A DNA stretch of 64,000 nucleotides from Zobellia russellii (GCF_018728565.1 NZ_JACSOI010000008.1:62001-126000), one strand, 5' to 3'; shown: positions 8,195 through 17,063, counted from the stretch's first letter. The notes: generated by a model from the letters alone, not told the origin. Numbers and translations are program-made.

Positions 8195-9515
8195 GCTATC
8201 ACTTATTATAAAAAGGGAGTATTTGGCAAAGGTGCGGAATAAGTCCTTTGTAATAATGACATTTTTAAGTCCCATTCTTATGGTTGCCATGGTGGTGCTT
8301 GTTGCATATCTGGCCAAAGTGAACGATAATGAATCTAGGGTTATCGGTATATTGAACCAAAGCGATTATTTTTCAAATGATTTTGTTCCTAGTGAGACTA
8401 CTTCATTTGTAGAGTTTAGTGATGTAACCTTAGAGGAAGCAAAAGATTCCGTCGCCAGTTTAGGCTTTGATGGGCTGCTATACCTTCCTAAGGACTCTAG
8501 TTTAAGAGAAGTAACTGAAAATTCGTTTTTTTATACCAAAGACGCTCCACCTACACAGGTGGTAGAACGTTTGGAGAATACCATCCAAGAACGATTGCGG
8601 CAAGAACGGTTACACGAAATGGGTATCTCGGCAGCAGATTTTGCCAAGATGGATGCAAATTTTGAGATGAACACCGCAACCTTTTCGGGGGAAACCAATC
8701 TTAAGGGAATCAATGAAATAAAAGCTTTTATTGGTGGAGGTTTTGGTTATCTCATCATGATGTTTATAATCATTTATGGTGGTTTTGTAATGCGTAGTGT
8801 AATAGAGGAAAAGACCAGCCGTATTATTGAGGTTATTATCTCTTCCGTTAAGCCTTTTCAACTTATGCTGGGTAAAATTATAGGTACTTCCTTGGCGGGA
8901 ATCACTCAGTTTGCCATATGGATTATCTCCGCAGGTATTCTTTTATTAATATCATTTGCGGTTTTTGACATTGATCCTGTGGCTCTAAATACTGGGGCTA
9001 CTATAGCTTCCAGTATGGGGGGCGGGTTACCTTCCGTGGATCATACCATGCAACTGTACGCTCAGGAATTGTTCAAGATTCCATGGGTAATGCTCATTAC
9101 CTTCTTTCTTATCTATTTTGTTCTGGGATACTTGATCTACAGTTCAATTTATGCAGCTATTGGTGCTGCGGTAGACAATGAAACGGATACTCAGCAATTT
9201 ATATTTCCTATTATTCTTCCTCTAATGTTGGCCATTTACGTGGGTTTCTTTTCGGTTTTTAGTAATCCTCATGGCCCCATAGCAGTTGGTTTTTCGTTAT
9301 TTCCATTAACATCTCCAATTGTTATGCTCATGCGCTTACCTGGAGGAATTGGAGAAGGAGGTGTGCCTGTTTGGGAGTTGATAACATCTATTATTCTTTT
9401 AATCGTTACATTTATAGGTATCGTTTGGTTGGCGGCAAAAATATATAGAGTAGGTATCCTTATGTACGGTAAAAAGCCAACCTACAAAGAATTGTTCAAG
9501 TGGTTAAGATATTGA
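8187..9515 (+). CDS. ABC-2 type exporter permease (NatB-like)
   Basis: A 442-residue inner-membrane protein with one N-terminal helix (about 20-45), a large periplasmic domain (about 50-175) and five to six C-terminal helices, the ABC-2 permease (NatB/YhaP) layout. The conserved EEKTSRIIEVIISSVKPFQL segment follows the second helix. It pairs with the overlapping upstream ATPase. The family exports ions, drugs or peptides; the cargo cannot be told here. Confidence 0.88.
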   Translation: MNKLSLIIKREYLAKVRNKSFVIMTFLSPILMVAMVVLVAYLAKVNDNESRVIGILNQSDYFSNDFVPSETTSFVEFSDVTLEEAKDSVASLGFDGLLYLPKDSSLREVTENSFFYTKDAPPTQVVERLENTIQERLRQERLHEMGISAADFAKMDANFEMNTATFSGETNLKGINEIKAFIGGGFGYLIMMFIIIYGGFVMRSVIEEKTSRIIEVIISSVKPFQLMLGKIIGTSLAGITQFAIWIISAGILLLISFAVFDIDPVALNTGATIASSMGGGLPSVDHTMQLYAQELFKIPWVMLITFFLIYFVLGYLIYSSIYAAIGAAVDNETDTQQFIFPIILPLMLAIYVGFFSVFSNPHGPIAVGFSLFPLTSPIVMLMRLPGGIGEGGVPVWELITSIILLIVTFIGIVWLAAKIYRVGILMYGKKPTYKELFKWLRY

Positions 9516-9517
9516 TC

Positions 9518-10453
9518 ATGATTCAGGACACACAAAGTAAAGTAGAGGAAATAATAGAAGAAGATATTTGGGGAGCCATTAAAGACTTTCTTAATCTAGG
9601 CCTCAAATATGGCGAAGGCGAGAACACCATTAACATAACCATTGGTCTTCTACTTTTGCTAGTTGCTGCATTTTTGATTACCGGAGTGGTTTTAAAATGG
9701 TTGCGTACCCTTTTAACCAGGCGTATGTCCGGAGACGATAAGCTTAAGTTTATTAGCGTTTTCAAGTTTATTAGGTACGTTGTCTATATGGTGGTCATAC
9801 TTTTGACCATGAGTGCGGCAGGAATAGATATAACTCTGCTTCTTACGGCTTCGGCAGCACTTTTTGTAGGTTTGGGGTTGGCTTTACAGGAGCTTTTTCA
9901 AGATGTAATAGGTGGTATTTTTATAATAATTGACAAGTCTCTCCATGTTGGGGATATTATAGAGGTAGACAGTAAGGTAGGTAAGGTGTTTGAAATAAAA
10001 TTGAGAACCACCCGCGCCATTACAAGAGATGATAAGGTTATTATTATTCCCAACCACAAGTTCATTAGTGATATAATTTACAATTACACCCAAAACCATA
10101 AAACCACTAGGGAGCAGATTAAAATAGGAATTGCTTATGGTAGTGATGTTAATTTGGCCACCAGTATTTTAGAAGGAATTGCTGCAAAGCAAAAAGGGCT
10201 GTTAAAAAGCCCCAAACCATTTGTAATTTTTGAAGATTTTGGCGATTCGGCCTTAATGTTTTCCCTTAATTTCTATACGAACGATAGTTTTAGTGTCCCC
10301 AAAATAAAAAGTGAAATGCGTTATAAGTTAGACGCGGAATTTAGAAGTAACAATATTTCTATACCTTTTCCGCAAAGAGATATACATATTATTCAGCAAA
10401 AGCCGTTTCAATATAGTAATACAAGTAATATTGAACCAAAACAGGGTGAATAG
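9518..10453 (+). CDS. MscS-family mechanosensitive channel
   Basis: A 311-residue small-conductance mechanosensitive channel homologue. It has an amphipathic N-terminus, three membrane helices, and the pore helix with small residues in LFVGLGLALQELFQDVIGG, followed by the beta domain (VGDIIEVDSKVGKVFEIKLRTT) and IIIPNHKFISDIIYNYT. It releases solutes during hypo-osmotic shock. The ATG at 9518, two bases after the permease stop, is chosen; a GTG at 9500 would overlap that gene. It lies in one run with the ABC exporter. Confidence 0.92.
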   Translation: MIQDTQSKVEEIIEEDIWGAIKDFLNLGLKYGEGENTINITIGLLLLLVAAFLITGVVLKWLRTLLTRRMSGDDKLKFISVFKFIRYVVYMVVILLTMSAAGIDITLLLTASAALFVGLGLALQELFQDVIGGIFIIIDKSLHVGDIIEVDSKVGKVFEIKLRTTRAITRDDKVIIIPNHKFISDIIYNYTQNHKTTREQIKIGIAYGSDVNLATSILEGIAAKQKGLLKSPKPFVIFEDFGDSALMFSLNFYTNDSFSVPKIKSEMRYKLDAEFRSNNISIPFPQRDIHIIQQKPFQYSNTSNIEPKQGE

Positions 10454-11321
10454 TAGCAAGTTTAGTGCCCGTATTATCTTTTTTCTTTTATGGTCTTTTG
10501 TGGGGTTCGGACAAACCCCCGACGTAGTAAGATTAGAGTACATGATGATGCCAAGGAACAATTCCGATGCGGAGTTGTCCCGAATGAAGCTTTTGGTAAA
10601 CGTGCCAATAAAAGTTAAGGATTCCAATAACCTTGTTATTGGAGCGGAGTATAACCGTCTAGCCTATAATCTCGCGCGGGAGCTTCCGTTCAGTAATGCA
10701 GGGTTAAAACAGTTTCATGTAGTGGATTTTAATATGGCCTATGTTTGGAAATTCAATCCAAATTGGCGCTTTATTGGAGTAGTCACGCCCCGTTTGTCAT
10801 CTACCTTAACAAACCCAATTGAGAATGGGGATTTTTCGGTGAACTCAACAATCGGTTTTTTAAAAGAGAAGAAAAATATAGACAAACCAAGTATAATGGT
10901 GTTAGGTCTTGCCTATAATTCTACGGTAGCACTTCGTGTCCCCATTCCTATTTTTTATTACGAACAGCGTTTTCATAAAAACTGGAGTTTTGTAGTTGGG
11001 ATACCCAAAACGGGAATGAAATACCATTTAAAAGAAAGACACCAATTTCAAACGGAGTTTATATTTGATGGGTATTATGTGAATTTGCAGAATAATATAG
11101 TGCTGCCAAATACGATAAGTGCTTCTTCCGTATCCTCGTCTGCGGCCTTGGTAACGGTAGGTTACCAGTTTAAGTTGGCGGCGAGTACGTTCGTTTACGC
11201 CTACGCTGGTCATACGGTATTTCAAGACGGTGTTTTGAGAGATGAAGAAAGAAATGATATTTTTACGTTAAACGATAACCCTAGTTTTTATTTTAGAACA
11301 GGATTTAGAATAGGACTTTAA
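10431..11321 (+). CDS. DUF6268-like outer-membrane beta-barrel protein
   Basis: A 296-residue exported protein. A hydrophobic signal segment (about residues 14-28, FFLLWSFVGFG followed by Q) precedes alternating hydrophobic strands and a C-terminal Phe-rich strand (FYFRTGFRIGL), the pattern of a small outer-membrane barrel. I match it to the DUF6268 group by its overall pattern, not by a diagnostic motif. It begins at TTG (10431), overlapping mscS by 23 bases; a GTG at 10446 is an alternative start. It is followed 12 bases later by the response regulator. The role is unknown. Confidence 0.75.
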   Translation: MNQNRVNSSKFSARIIFFLLWSFVGFGQTPDVVRLEYMMMPRNNSDAELSRMKLLVNVPIKVKDSNNLVIGAEYNRLAYNLARELPFSNAGLKQFHVVDFNMAYVWKFNPNWRFIGVVTPRLSSTLTNPIENGDFSVNSTIGFLKEKKNIDKPSIMVLGLAYNSTVALRVPIPIFYYEQRFHKNWSFVVGIPKTGMKYHLKERHQFQTEFIFDGYYVNLQNNIVLPNTISASSVSSSAALVTVGYQFKLAASTFVYAYAGHTVFQDGVLRDEERNDIFTLNDNPSFYFRTGFRIGL

Positions 11322-11333
11322 AATTAAGATACT

Positions 11334-12497
11334 ATGCCCAAAATTTTAATAATTGAAGACGAAGCCGCAATTAGACGTGTATTGGTCAAGATTCTCTCAG
11401 AAGAGAGCGATAGCTATCAGTTAGAAGAGGCGGAAGATGGAGTTAAAGGTCTAGAGGCAGTTAAGAACAATGATTATGATCTTGTGCTTTGTGATATAAA
11501 AATGCCTAAAATGGATGGGGTAGAAGTGTTGGAGGCAGCTCGTAAGATAAAACCGGAAACACCATTTATCATGATTTCCGGGCACGGAGATTTGGATACT
11601 GCGGTCAATACAATGAGGCTAGGAGCTTTTGATTACATTTCAAAACCACCGGACCTTAATAGGCTTCTGACTACCGTTCGTAATGCGGTGGATAGAAAAG
11701 TATTGGTGGTAGAGAATAAGAAGTTAAAGAAAAAGGTAAGCAAGAATTACGAGATGATAGGTGAGAGTAAAGAAATCACCGTCATTAAAGATATGATTGA
11801 AAAAGTTGCGCCTACGGATGCCCGTGTACTGATTACGGGCTCAAATGGTACCGGTAAGGAGTTGGTTGCGCATTGGGTGCATGAAAAGAGTGAACGAAGT
11901 TCAGCTCCTTTTGTTGAGGTGAACTGTGCGGCCATACCTTCGGAATTAATAGAGAGCGAACTCTTTGGCCATGTAAAAGGCGCCTTTACATCTGCCGTTC
12001 GCGATCGTGCCGGTAAATTTGAGGCGGCCAACAAAGGAACCATTTTTCTAGATGAAATTGGTGATATGAGTCTATCTGCTCAGGCTAAGGTACTGAGAGC
12101 GCTTCAGGAAAGTAAAATATCTCGTGTAGGAACGGATAAGGATATAAAAGTAGATGTACGCGTTATAGCGGCAACCAACAAAAATCTAAAAAAGGAAATA
12201 GAAGAAGGTAATTTCCGTGAAGATCTATACCATAGATTGGCGGTTATATTAATTCAGGTTCCAGCTTTGAACGATAGGCGTGATGATATTCCTTTGCTTA
12301 TTGAACATTTTGCGAAAAAAATAGCTTCGGAACAGGGCAGTGCCTCCAAAACGTTTTCGGCGAAAGCCATAAAACTTTTAAAAAGTTACGATTGGACCGG
12401 GAATATAAGAGAACTTAGAAACGTAGTTGAACGTTTAATTATCTTGGGAGGAAAAGAAGTTACGGAAGAGGATGTAAAACTCTTCGCAAGCAAGTAG
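11334..12497 (+). CDS. Sigma-54 activator response regulator lacking a DNA-binding domain
   Basis: A 387-residue NtrC-type protein. The receiver domain (1-120) has phosphoacceptor D54 and K104. The AAA+ domain (about 142-375) has Walker A GSNGTGKE (169-176), Walker B GTIFLDE (235-241) and the sigma-54 contact loop GAFTSA (216-221), where the standard form is GAFTGA. The protein ends right after the AAA+ lid (RELRNVVERLIILGG...VKLFASK) with no Fis helix-turn-helix. Such proteins would have to act from solution or through a partner. No sensor kinase is adjacent. It is the last gene of the ABC/MscS run. Confidence 0.92.
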   Translation: MPKILIIEDEAAIRRVLVKILSEESDSYQLEEAEDGVKGLEAVKNNDYDLVLCDIKMPKMDGVEVLEAARKIKPETPFIMISGHGDLDTAVNTMRLGAFDYISKPPDLNRLLTTVRNAVDRKVLVVENKKLKKKVSKNYEMIGESKEITVIKDMIEKVAPTDARVLITGSNGTGKELVAHWVHEKSERSSAPFVEVNCAAIPSELIESELFGHVKGAFTSAVRDRAGKFEAANKGTIFLDEIGDMSLSAQAKVLRALQESKISRVGTDKDIKVDVRVIAATNKNLKKEIEEGNFREDLYHRLAVILIQVPALNDRRDDIPLLIEHFAKKIASEQGSASKTFSAKAIKLLKSYDWTGNIRELRNVVERLIILGGKEVTEEDVKLFASK

Positions 12498-12537
12498 CAA
12501 GCGTGTGTATGGAAATAAGCAAAGGTTAAGAAGAATT

Positions 12538-13224
12538 CTATCTTCCACATTTACCTAAACGCTCCAAGGCTTGTGCGGTTATCTCTTTTGTCTTTAGATT
12601 GTAGTATTTCTTACTTTCGGACAGGTGCGGCTTAAGAAGTTCTTGCTCACAGTTTTCATAGATGTTTTGTGCAAATGCTCTGGCTTCGGCACAATCTACT
12701 GTATTTATAACCTTGTCCAATGAAGCTTTGTACTTCAATAAAGAAGTATCTATCTTTTGTTGTATTTTGGTATTATCAAGGAAGGACATGGTAACTTCTT
12801 CTTCAGGATTTTCAACATTCATGACCAGATTATTGGAACCATATATGCTGCCATGCTCATCATGGTTGGCAATGGCTTCTAAACTTTCTTTACTGAATTC
12901 AAGCGCTTTGTTAAGTAATATACGGGTACCGGCAAGAGAGGTGGCTCTGGTGGCATTTTTTAGATATTCAATATTCTCTATGACACTGTCCGAAGCATAT
13001 TCACAACCGCAATCCGCTATTTGATTTTTAGATTTTTCAAGTGCATTTAGGGCCTTAAATGTATAGAATCTAGCCATTTGCAAATCTTTCATAGAAAGTG
13101 CTTTTTTGGTCTGATTTTTTACGTAGCCCAAGTTAGAGTTGGCATAATCGCAATCTTGGGTGGCTCCAAAAGAGTGCGAAAATGAAAACATGAAAAGAAA
13201 TAATATAAAGTAGTATAACTTCAT
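12538..13224 (-). CDS. Exported helical protein of unknown function
   Basis: I do not recognise a family. The 228-residue protein has a clear signal peptide (residues 1-20, ending SFGA), then almost only predicted alpha helices with regularly spaced Lys/Glu/Ala. Six cysteines in the mature part (CDYA, ADCGCEYA, VDCAEA, ENCEQ, GKCGR) could form disulfides in the periplasm. It is convergent with the sigma-54 regulator, separated by 40 bases, and has no operon partner. Confidence 0.75.
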   Translation of the reverse strand: MKLYYFILFLFMFSFSHSFGATQDCDYANSNLGYVKNQTKKALSMKDLQMARFYTFKALNALEKSKNQIADCGCEYASDSVIENIEYLKNATRATSLAGTRILLNKALEFSKESLEAIANHDEHGSIYGSNNLVMNVENPEEEVTMSFLDNTKIQQKIDTSLLKYKASLDKVINTVDCAEARAFAQNIYENCEQELLKPHLSESKKYYNLKTKEITAQALERLGKCGR

Positions 13225-13388
13225 AGGCTAGGCTTTTTCTGCTGTAAAATTTGGGGTTATTTACGGTGTAAAGTTAAGCACGCCAGCTTGTTAACCTGCA
13301 GTTTTTTCGATGGACAACCTACTGTGTGTGGTATTTTGGATAAACCGGGCAGTTCTGTTGTTAAACGGTCATTTTTTTTAACATTTGA

Positions 13389-13403
13389 TACCGTTCAACG
13401 GTA
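13389..13403. promoter_or_regulatory. Inverted repeat upstream of ppk2
   Basis: TACCGTT-C-AACGGTA is a perfect 7+1+7 palindrome 22 bases before the ppk2 start, and a further AACGGT half-site lies near 13365. It may be an operator; nothing shows which protein binds it. Confidence 0.4.
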
Positions 13404-13424
13404 AAATAGTTTTATATTCAACCT

Positions 13425-14309
13425 ATGTACGAGTCAAAAATTACTTCATTTAGAGTGGACGGGAAGGTTAAACTTCTAGAGCGGCCCACGAGAGAGGATT
13501 TCGGTAAGACCGATAAAGAATTAAAAAAGGATTTAGAAAACATCCGTGAAGAGCTAGGTGATTTTCAAGACACACTATATGCTCATGGGAAGTATAGTGT
13601 TCTTATCTGTCTACAAGGTATGGATACCGCTGGTAAGGACAGTTTGATCCGGGAGGTATTCAAGGACTTTAATGCACGCGGTGTTGTGGTACACAGTTTT
13701 AAAGTGCCTACGGAGTTGGAGCTGGGCCATGATTATTTGTGGAGGCATTACATAGCTTTGCCTGCCAAAGGTAAATTTGGGGTTTTTAATAGAACACATT
13801 ATGAGAATGTCCTGGTAACCCGTGTACATCCTGAATATATTATGGGAGAGCACATTCCTGGGATTCATTCGGTAGCAGATATAGATCAAAAATTTTGGGA
13901 TAAACGTTTTGAACAAATCAATAATTTTGAGCGCCACATTGCCGAAAATGGTACGATTATCTTTAAATTTTACCTGCACCTATCTAAAGAGGAACAGCGC
14001 TTAAGATTACTTAGAAGGCTAGCTTTAAAACGTAAAAATTGGAAATTTTCCCCGCGAGATCTTAAAGAACGCAAACTTTGGGATACGTACCGGAACTGTT
14101 ACGAAGAAGCTATTAATGAAACATCCAAAGCCCATGCGCCTTGGTACATTGTACCTGCGGACAATAAAAAAGCGGCACGGGTTATTGTAGCATCCGTTTT
14201 ACTGGAAGAACTTAAAAAGTATAAGGATATTAAGGAACCGGAGCTAGACGATAAGATAAAGGCCAATTTGGCACTCTATAAAGAACAATTGGAAAAAGAA
14301 GCAGAATGA
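13425..14309 (+). CDS. ppk2: PPK2-family polyphosphate kinase
   Basis: A 294-residue PPK2 that transfers phosphate between polyphosphate and nucleotides. Walker A is GMDTAGKD (65-72), the Walker B-type motif is FNRTHYENVLV (121-131), and the lid is rich in Arg/Lys (RRLALKRKNWKFSPRDLKERKLW). The FNR(T/S)xYExVLV form resembles class III enzymes, which can phosphorylate both AMP and ADP, but class assignment from motifs is an inference. It overlaps the next gene by four bases (ATGA), so the two are translationally coupled. Confidence 0.93.
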   Translation: MYESKITSFRVDGKVKLLERPTREDFGKTDKELKKDLENIREELGDFQDTLYAHGKYSVLICLQGMDTAGKDSLIREVFKDFNARGVVVHSFKVPTELELGHDYLWRHYIALPAKGKFGVFNRTHYENVLVTRVHPEYIMGEHIPGIHSVADIDQKFWDKRFEQINNFERHIAENGTIIFKFYLHLSKEEQRLRLLRRLALKRKNWKFSPRDLKERKLWDTYRNCYEEAINETSKAHAPWYIVPADNKKAARVIVASVLLEELKKYKDIKEPELDDKIKANLALYKEQLEKEAE

Positions 14310-15688
14310 AGAAAGTTATAGTTCTCTTGTTGGGCTTAATCTTTAGTACCTATGGATACGCTCAGAACGATGATGAGAAACAAATAAAAAAAATATATAA
14401 TCAAGCGCTTACTAAAGGGAAGGCTTATGATTGGCTCAATTACCTTTCCAATCAGATAGGAGGTAGGTTATCCGGCAGTGTGCAGGCGCAATTGGCAGTA
14501 GATTATACTAAGGCACAGTTAGATTCCTTGGGTCTTGATAGAGTATGGCTTCAGCCGGTAAAAGTTCCAAAATGGGTACGGGGCACTCCTGAATTCGCAT
14601 ATTTTGAAACCAGTCCGGGCTTATCTACAAACGTGTCAATTTGTGCCTTGGGAGGTTCTGTGGCTACTCCATTGGGCGGACTAAAAGCTGGTGTGGTAGA
14701 AGTACAAGGAATAGAAGACTTGGAAAAGTTGGGCAAATCAAAAATAGAGGGCAAAATTATTTTTTATAACCGTCCTATGGACCCAACGCTGATCAGCACA
14801 TTTGCCGCATATACGGGTTGCGTAGATCAACGTTATTCCGGAGCGGAGGAAGCCGCTAAGTATGGAGCGGTTGGTGTAATCGTAAGATCAATGAATTTGC
14901 GATTGGATGATTACCCACATACGGGATCTATGGGGTATGGAGACACACCTGTGTCAAAAAGGATTCCGGCTGCGGCCATTAGCACAAAGGGAGCAGAGCT
15001 GTTGAGTACAACCTTAAAGTTGAGTGAGGATACTCAATTTTATTTTAAACAGAACTGCAAACAGTTTGATGATGTGGAGTCGTTTAACGTAATTGGAGAG
15101 ATTAAAGGGAGCGAGTTCCCGAACGAAATTATGGTAGTAGGAGGACATTTGGATTCTTGGGACCTTGGAGACGGTTCTCATGATGACGGAGCGGGATGTG
15201 TACAGAGTATGGATGTATTACGCTTGTTGAAAACTACGGGTTATAAACCTAAAAGAACTATAAGGGTGGTTTTGTTCATGAACGAGGAAAACGGATTGAG
15301 AGGTGGTAATAAGTATGCCGAGGTAGCCAGCAATAAAAAAGAAAAACACGTTTTTGCTTTAGAGAGTGATGCAGGTGGTTTTACCCCTCGCGGATTTTCT
15401 TTTGATTGTTCCGATGAAAACCTAAAACAGGTTCAAAGTTGGAAAATTTTGTTTGAACCGTATTATATTCACCTTTTTGAGAAAGGCTATAGCGGTGCGG
15501 ATATTCGCCCGTTAAAAGATGACCAAATGGTATTGGCCGGCTTAAGACCGGATTCACAACGCTATTTTGTGCATCACCATGCAGAGAACGATACTTTTGA
15601 ACATGTTAATAAACGTGAGCTGGAACTAGGTGCCGCCAGTATGGCCAGTTTAGTGTATTTGTTTGATAAATATGGTATTGTAAAGTAA
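14306..15688 (+). CDS. M28-family zinc metallopeptidase with PA domain
   Basis: A 460-residue exported peptidase. The signal peptide is residues 1-19 (YGYA before Q20), a PA insert lies at about 120-240, and the M28 di-zinc catalytic domain follows. Zinc ligands and catalytic acids are visible in GGHLDSWD, SHDDGAG, NEENG, ESDAGG and HHHAENDT. The layout matches carboxypeptidase Q/plasma glutamate carboxypeptidase relatives, which release amino acids from short peptides. It probably acts in the periplasm, and substrate specificity is unknown. It is coupled to ppk2 by overlap, with no evident functional link. Confidence 0.9.
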   Translation: MKKVIVLLLGLIFSTYGYAQNDDEKQIKKIYNQALTKGKAYDWLNYLSNQIGGRLSGSVQAQLAVDYTKAQLDSLGLDRVWLQPVKVPKWVRGTPEFAYFETSPGLSTNVSICALGGSVATPLGGLKAGVVEVQGIEDLEKLGKSKIEGKIIFYNRPMDPTLISTFAAYTGCVDQRYSGAEEAAKYGAVGVIVRSMNLRLDDYPHTGSMGYGDTPVSKRIPAAAISTKGAELLSTTLKLSEDTQFYFKQNCKQFDDVESFNVIGEIKGSEFPNEIMVVGGHLDSWDLGDGSHDDGAGCVQSMDVLRLLKTTGYKPKRTIRVVLFMNEENGLRGGNKYAEVASNKKEKHVFALESDAGGFTPRGFSFDCSDENLKQVQSWKILFEPYYIHLFEKGYSGADIRPLKDDQMVLAGLRPDSQRYFVHHHAENDTFEHVNKRELELGAASMASLVYLFDKYGIVK

Positions 15689-15765
15689 TTTTTTAACTGA
15701 TTTGGGAGCGTAACGGAATAGTTGTAAGGAGACTTTTCCCTCCAATTTTTCCGAACAAATTTGCT

Positions 15766-15773
15766 TATCTTTG
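15766..15773 (+). promoter_or_regulatory. -7 promoter box (TATCTTTG) for the PPIase fusion
   Basis: A perfect TAnnTTTG box lies 22 bases before the ATG at 15796. A -33 TTG at standard spacing is not obvious. Confidence 0.45.
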
Positions 15774-15795
15774 CCGCTCATTAAAAAAATGAAAA

Positions 15796-16728
15796 ATGCA
15801 AGACGGAATCTACGCAAAATTCAATACGGACAAAGGTGAAGTAGTAGTAAAACTCACCCATGATAAAACTCCGGGTACGGTAGGTAACTTTGTTGCCCTT
15901 GCCGAAGGAAAACAAGAAAATACTGCAAAAGCAGCAGGTGAACCTTATTATGATGGATTAAAATTCCATAGGGTAATTCCTGATTTTATGATACAAGGCG
16001 GATGCCCTCAAGGAACAGGTACAGGTGATGCCGGTTATAAATTTGATGACGAATTTCATCCGGACTTAAACCATTCTGCACCAGGAGTACTTTCTATGGC
16101 TAACGCCGGTCCTGGAACCAACGGTAGCCAGTTTTTCATTACGCATGTGCCAACACCGTGGTTAGATAATAAACATACTGTGTTTGGTCATGTAGAAAGT
16201 GGTCAAGATGTGGTTGATGCTATTGCTCAAGGCGATAAAATAAATAGTTTAGAGATTGTTCGTGTAGGTGATGAAGCCCAAAATTGGGATGCACTGGCTA
16301 GTTTTGAAAAATTTAAAAGTTCCAAGGAAGAGCGCCTAGCGGAAGAGAAAGCAAAGCAAGCTGCAGAATTAGATAAAATAGCTGCAGGTTTTGATGAAAC
16401 TGCAAGTGGGTTACGTTACAAAATGATTCAAAAAGGGAGTGGTGTGCAAGCTGAAAATGGTAAAACCGTATCAGTACACTATGAAGGTTCTTTAGTGAAC
16501 GGCCAAGTTTTTGATTCTTCGTACAAGCGTAATCAACCTATTGATTTTCAATTAGGGGTTGGCCAAGTAATCCCAGGATGGGATGAAGGTATTCAACTTC
16601 TGCAAGTAGGAGACAAAGCAAGATTGGTTATTCCGTCTAGTTTAGGATATGGTAGTGCTGGTGCAGGTGGGGTTATTCCTCCTAATGCCACATTATTATT
16701 TGATGTAGAATTGATGGATGTGAAATAA
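15796..16728 (+). CDS. Cyclophilin-FKBP dual-family peptidyl-prolyl isomerase
   Basis: A 310-residue fusion of two unrelated prolyl isomerases. The cyclophilin domain covers about 1-165 ([13 protein letters not shown] at 57-69 with the catalytic Arg, [12 protein letters not shown] at 105-116). A Glu/Lys/Ala-rich helical linker follows (about 166-200). The FKBP domain covers about 205-310 (VHYEG 227-231, VIPGWDEG 258-265, [15 protein letters not shown] near the end). There is no signal peptide, so it should act in the cytoplasm on folding proteins. Such cyclophilin-first fusions are known in flavobacteria (CFBP). It is a single-gene unit with its own terminator. Confidence 0.95.
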   Translation: MQDGIYAKFNTDKGEVVVKLTHDKTPGTVGNFVALAEGKQENTAKAAGEPYYDGLKFHRVIPDFMIQGGCPQGTGTGDAGYKFDDEFHPDLNHSAPGVLSMANAGPGTNGSQFFITHVPTPWLDNKHTVFGHVESGQDVVDAIAQGDKINSLEIVRVGDEAQNWDALASFEKFKSSKEERLAEEKAKQAAELDKIAAGFDETASGLRYKMIQKGSGVQAENGKTVSVHYEGSLVNGQVFDSSYKRNQPIDFQLGVGQVIPGWDEGIQLLQVGDKARLVIPSSLGYGSAGAGGVIPPNATLLFDVELMDVK

Positions 16729-16760
16729 AGAAAAGTAATTTATTCTTTGTTACAGTATAC

Positions 16761-16791
16761 AAAGCCTTGGCAGAAATGTCAGGGCTTTTTT
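16761..16791 (+). terminator. Terminator of the PPIase fusion
   Basis: AAAGCCTTG pairs with CAGGGCTTT (one G-T pair) around a 10-base loop and is followed by a T-run. Confidence 0.8.
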
Positions 16792-16812
16792 ATGTTATAG
16801 GTGGAAGCTGTA

Positions 16813-16837
16813 CTTAGAATAAAGAGTTTATTCTAAG
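16813..16837. repeat. Perfect 25-base inverted repeat
   Basis: The arms CTTAGAATAAA and TTTATTCTAAG are fully complementary around GAG. There is no following T-run, so it is not a typical terminator. It could be an operator or an RNA hairpin. Confidence 0.4.
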
Positions 16838-16970
16838 CTTTGTCAGCCTATGTAAAAGCAGGTGGAGTTATATAAACGCTGAAATTTATGCTGGAAAAAA
16901 ACAAAAGAAGGAAGGGCAGCGCAATTTTTAGGTCGCTCTGCTAAAGAATCAATGCCCCCGCCAATAATGA

Positions 16971-17063
16971 TTATCGGGAGTTCTTGGCTCTATTTGTGCT
17001 TAATATGAGTAAAACAATATTTACTACAAGCAATACGAAAATAATACCAAAAAAAGTAAGCAT
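16971..17063 (-). CDS. Putative 30-residue single-pass membrane microprotein
   Basis: A short ORF begins MLTFFGIIFVLLVVNIVLLI and ends in a basic tail (STNRAKNSR) right after one hydrophobic helix. It is a candidate gene for two reasons. A promoter-like TTG (17113-17115), 17 bases, then TAGGTTTT (17088-17095) lies at the right distance upstream on the same strand. Its N-terminus also aligns with the 59-residue protein at 721-900 (M-x-T-F-F-x-I, V-L, N and S at matching positions). The function is unknown and expression is unproven. Confidence 0.45.
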   Translation of the reverse strand: MLTFFGIIFVLLVVNIVLLILSTNRAKNSR

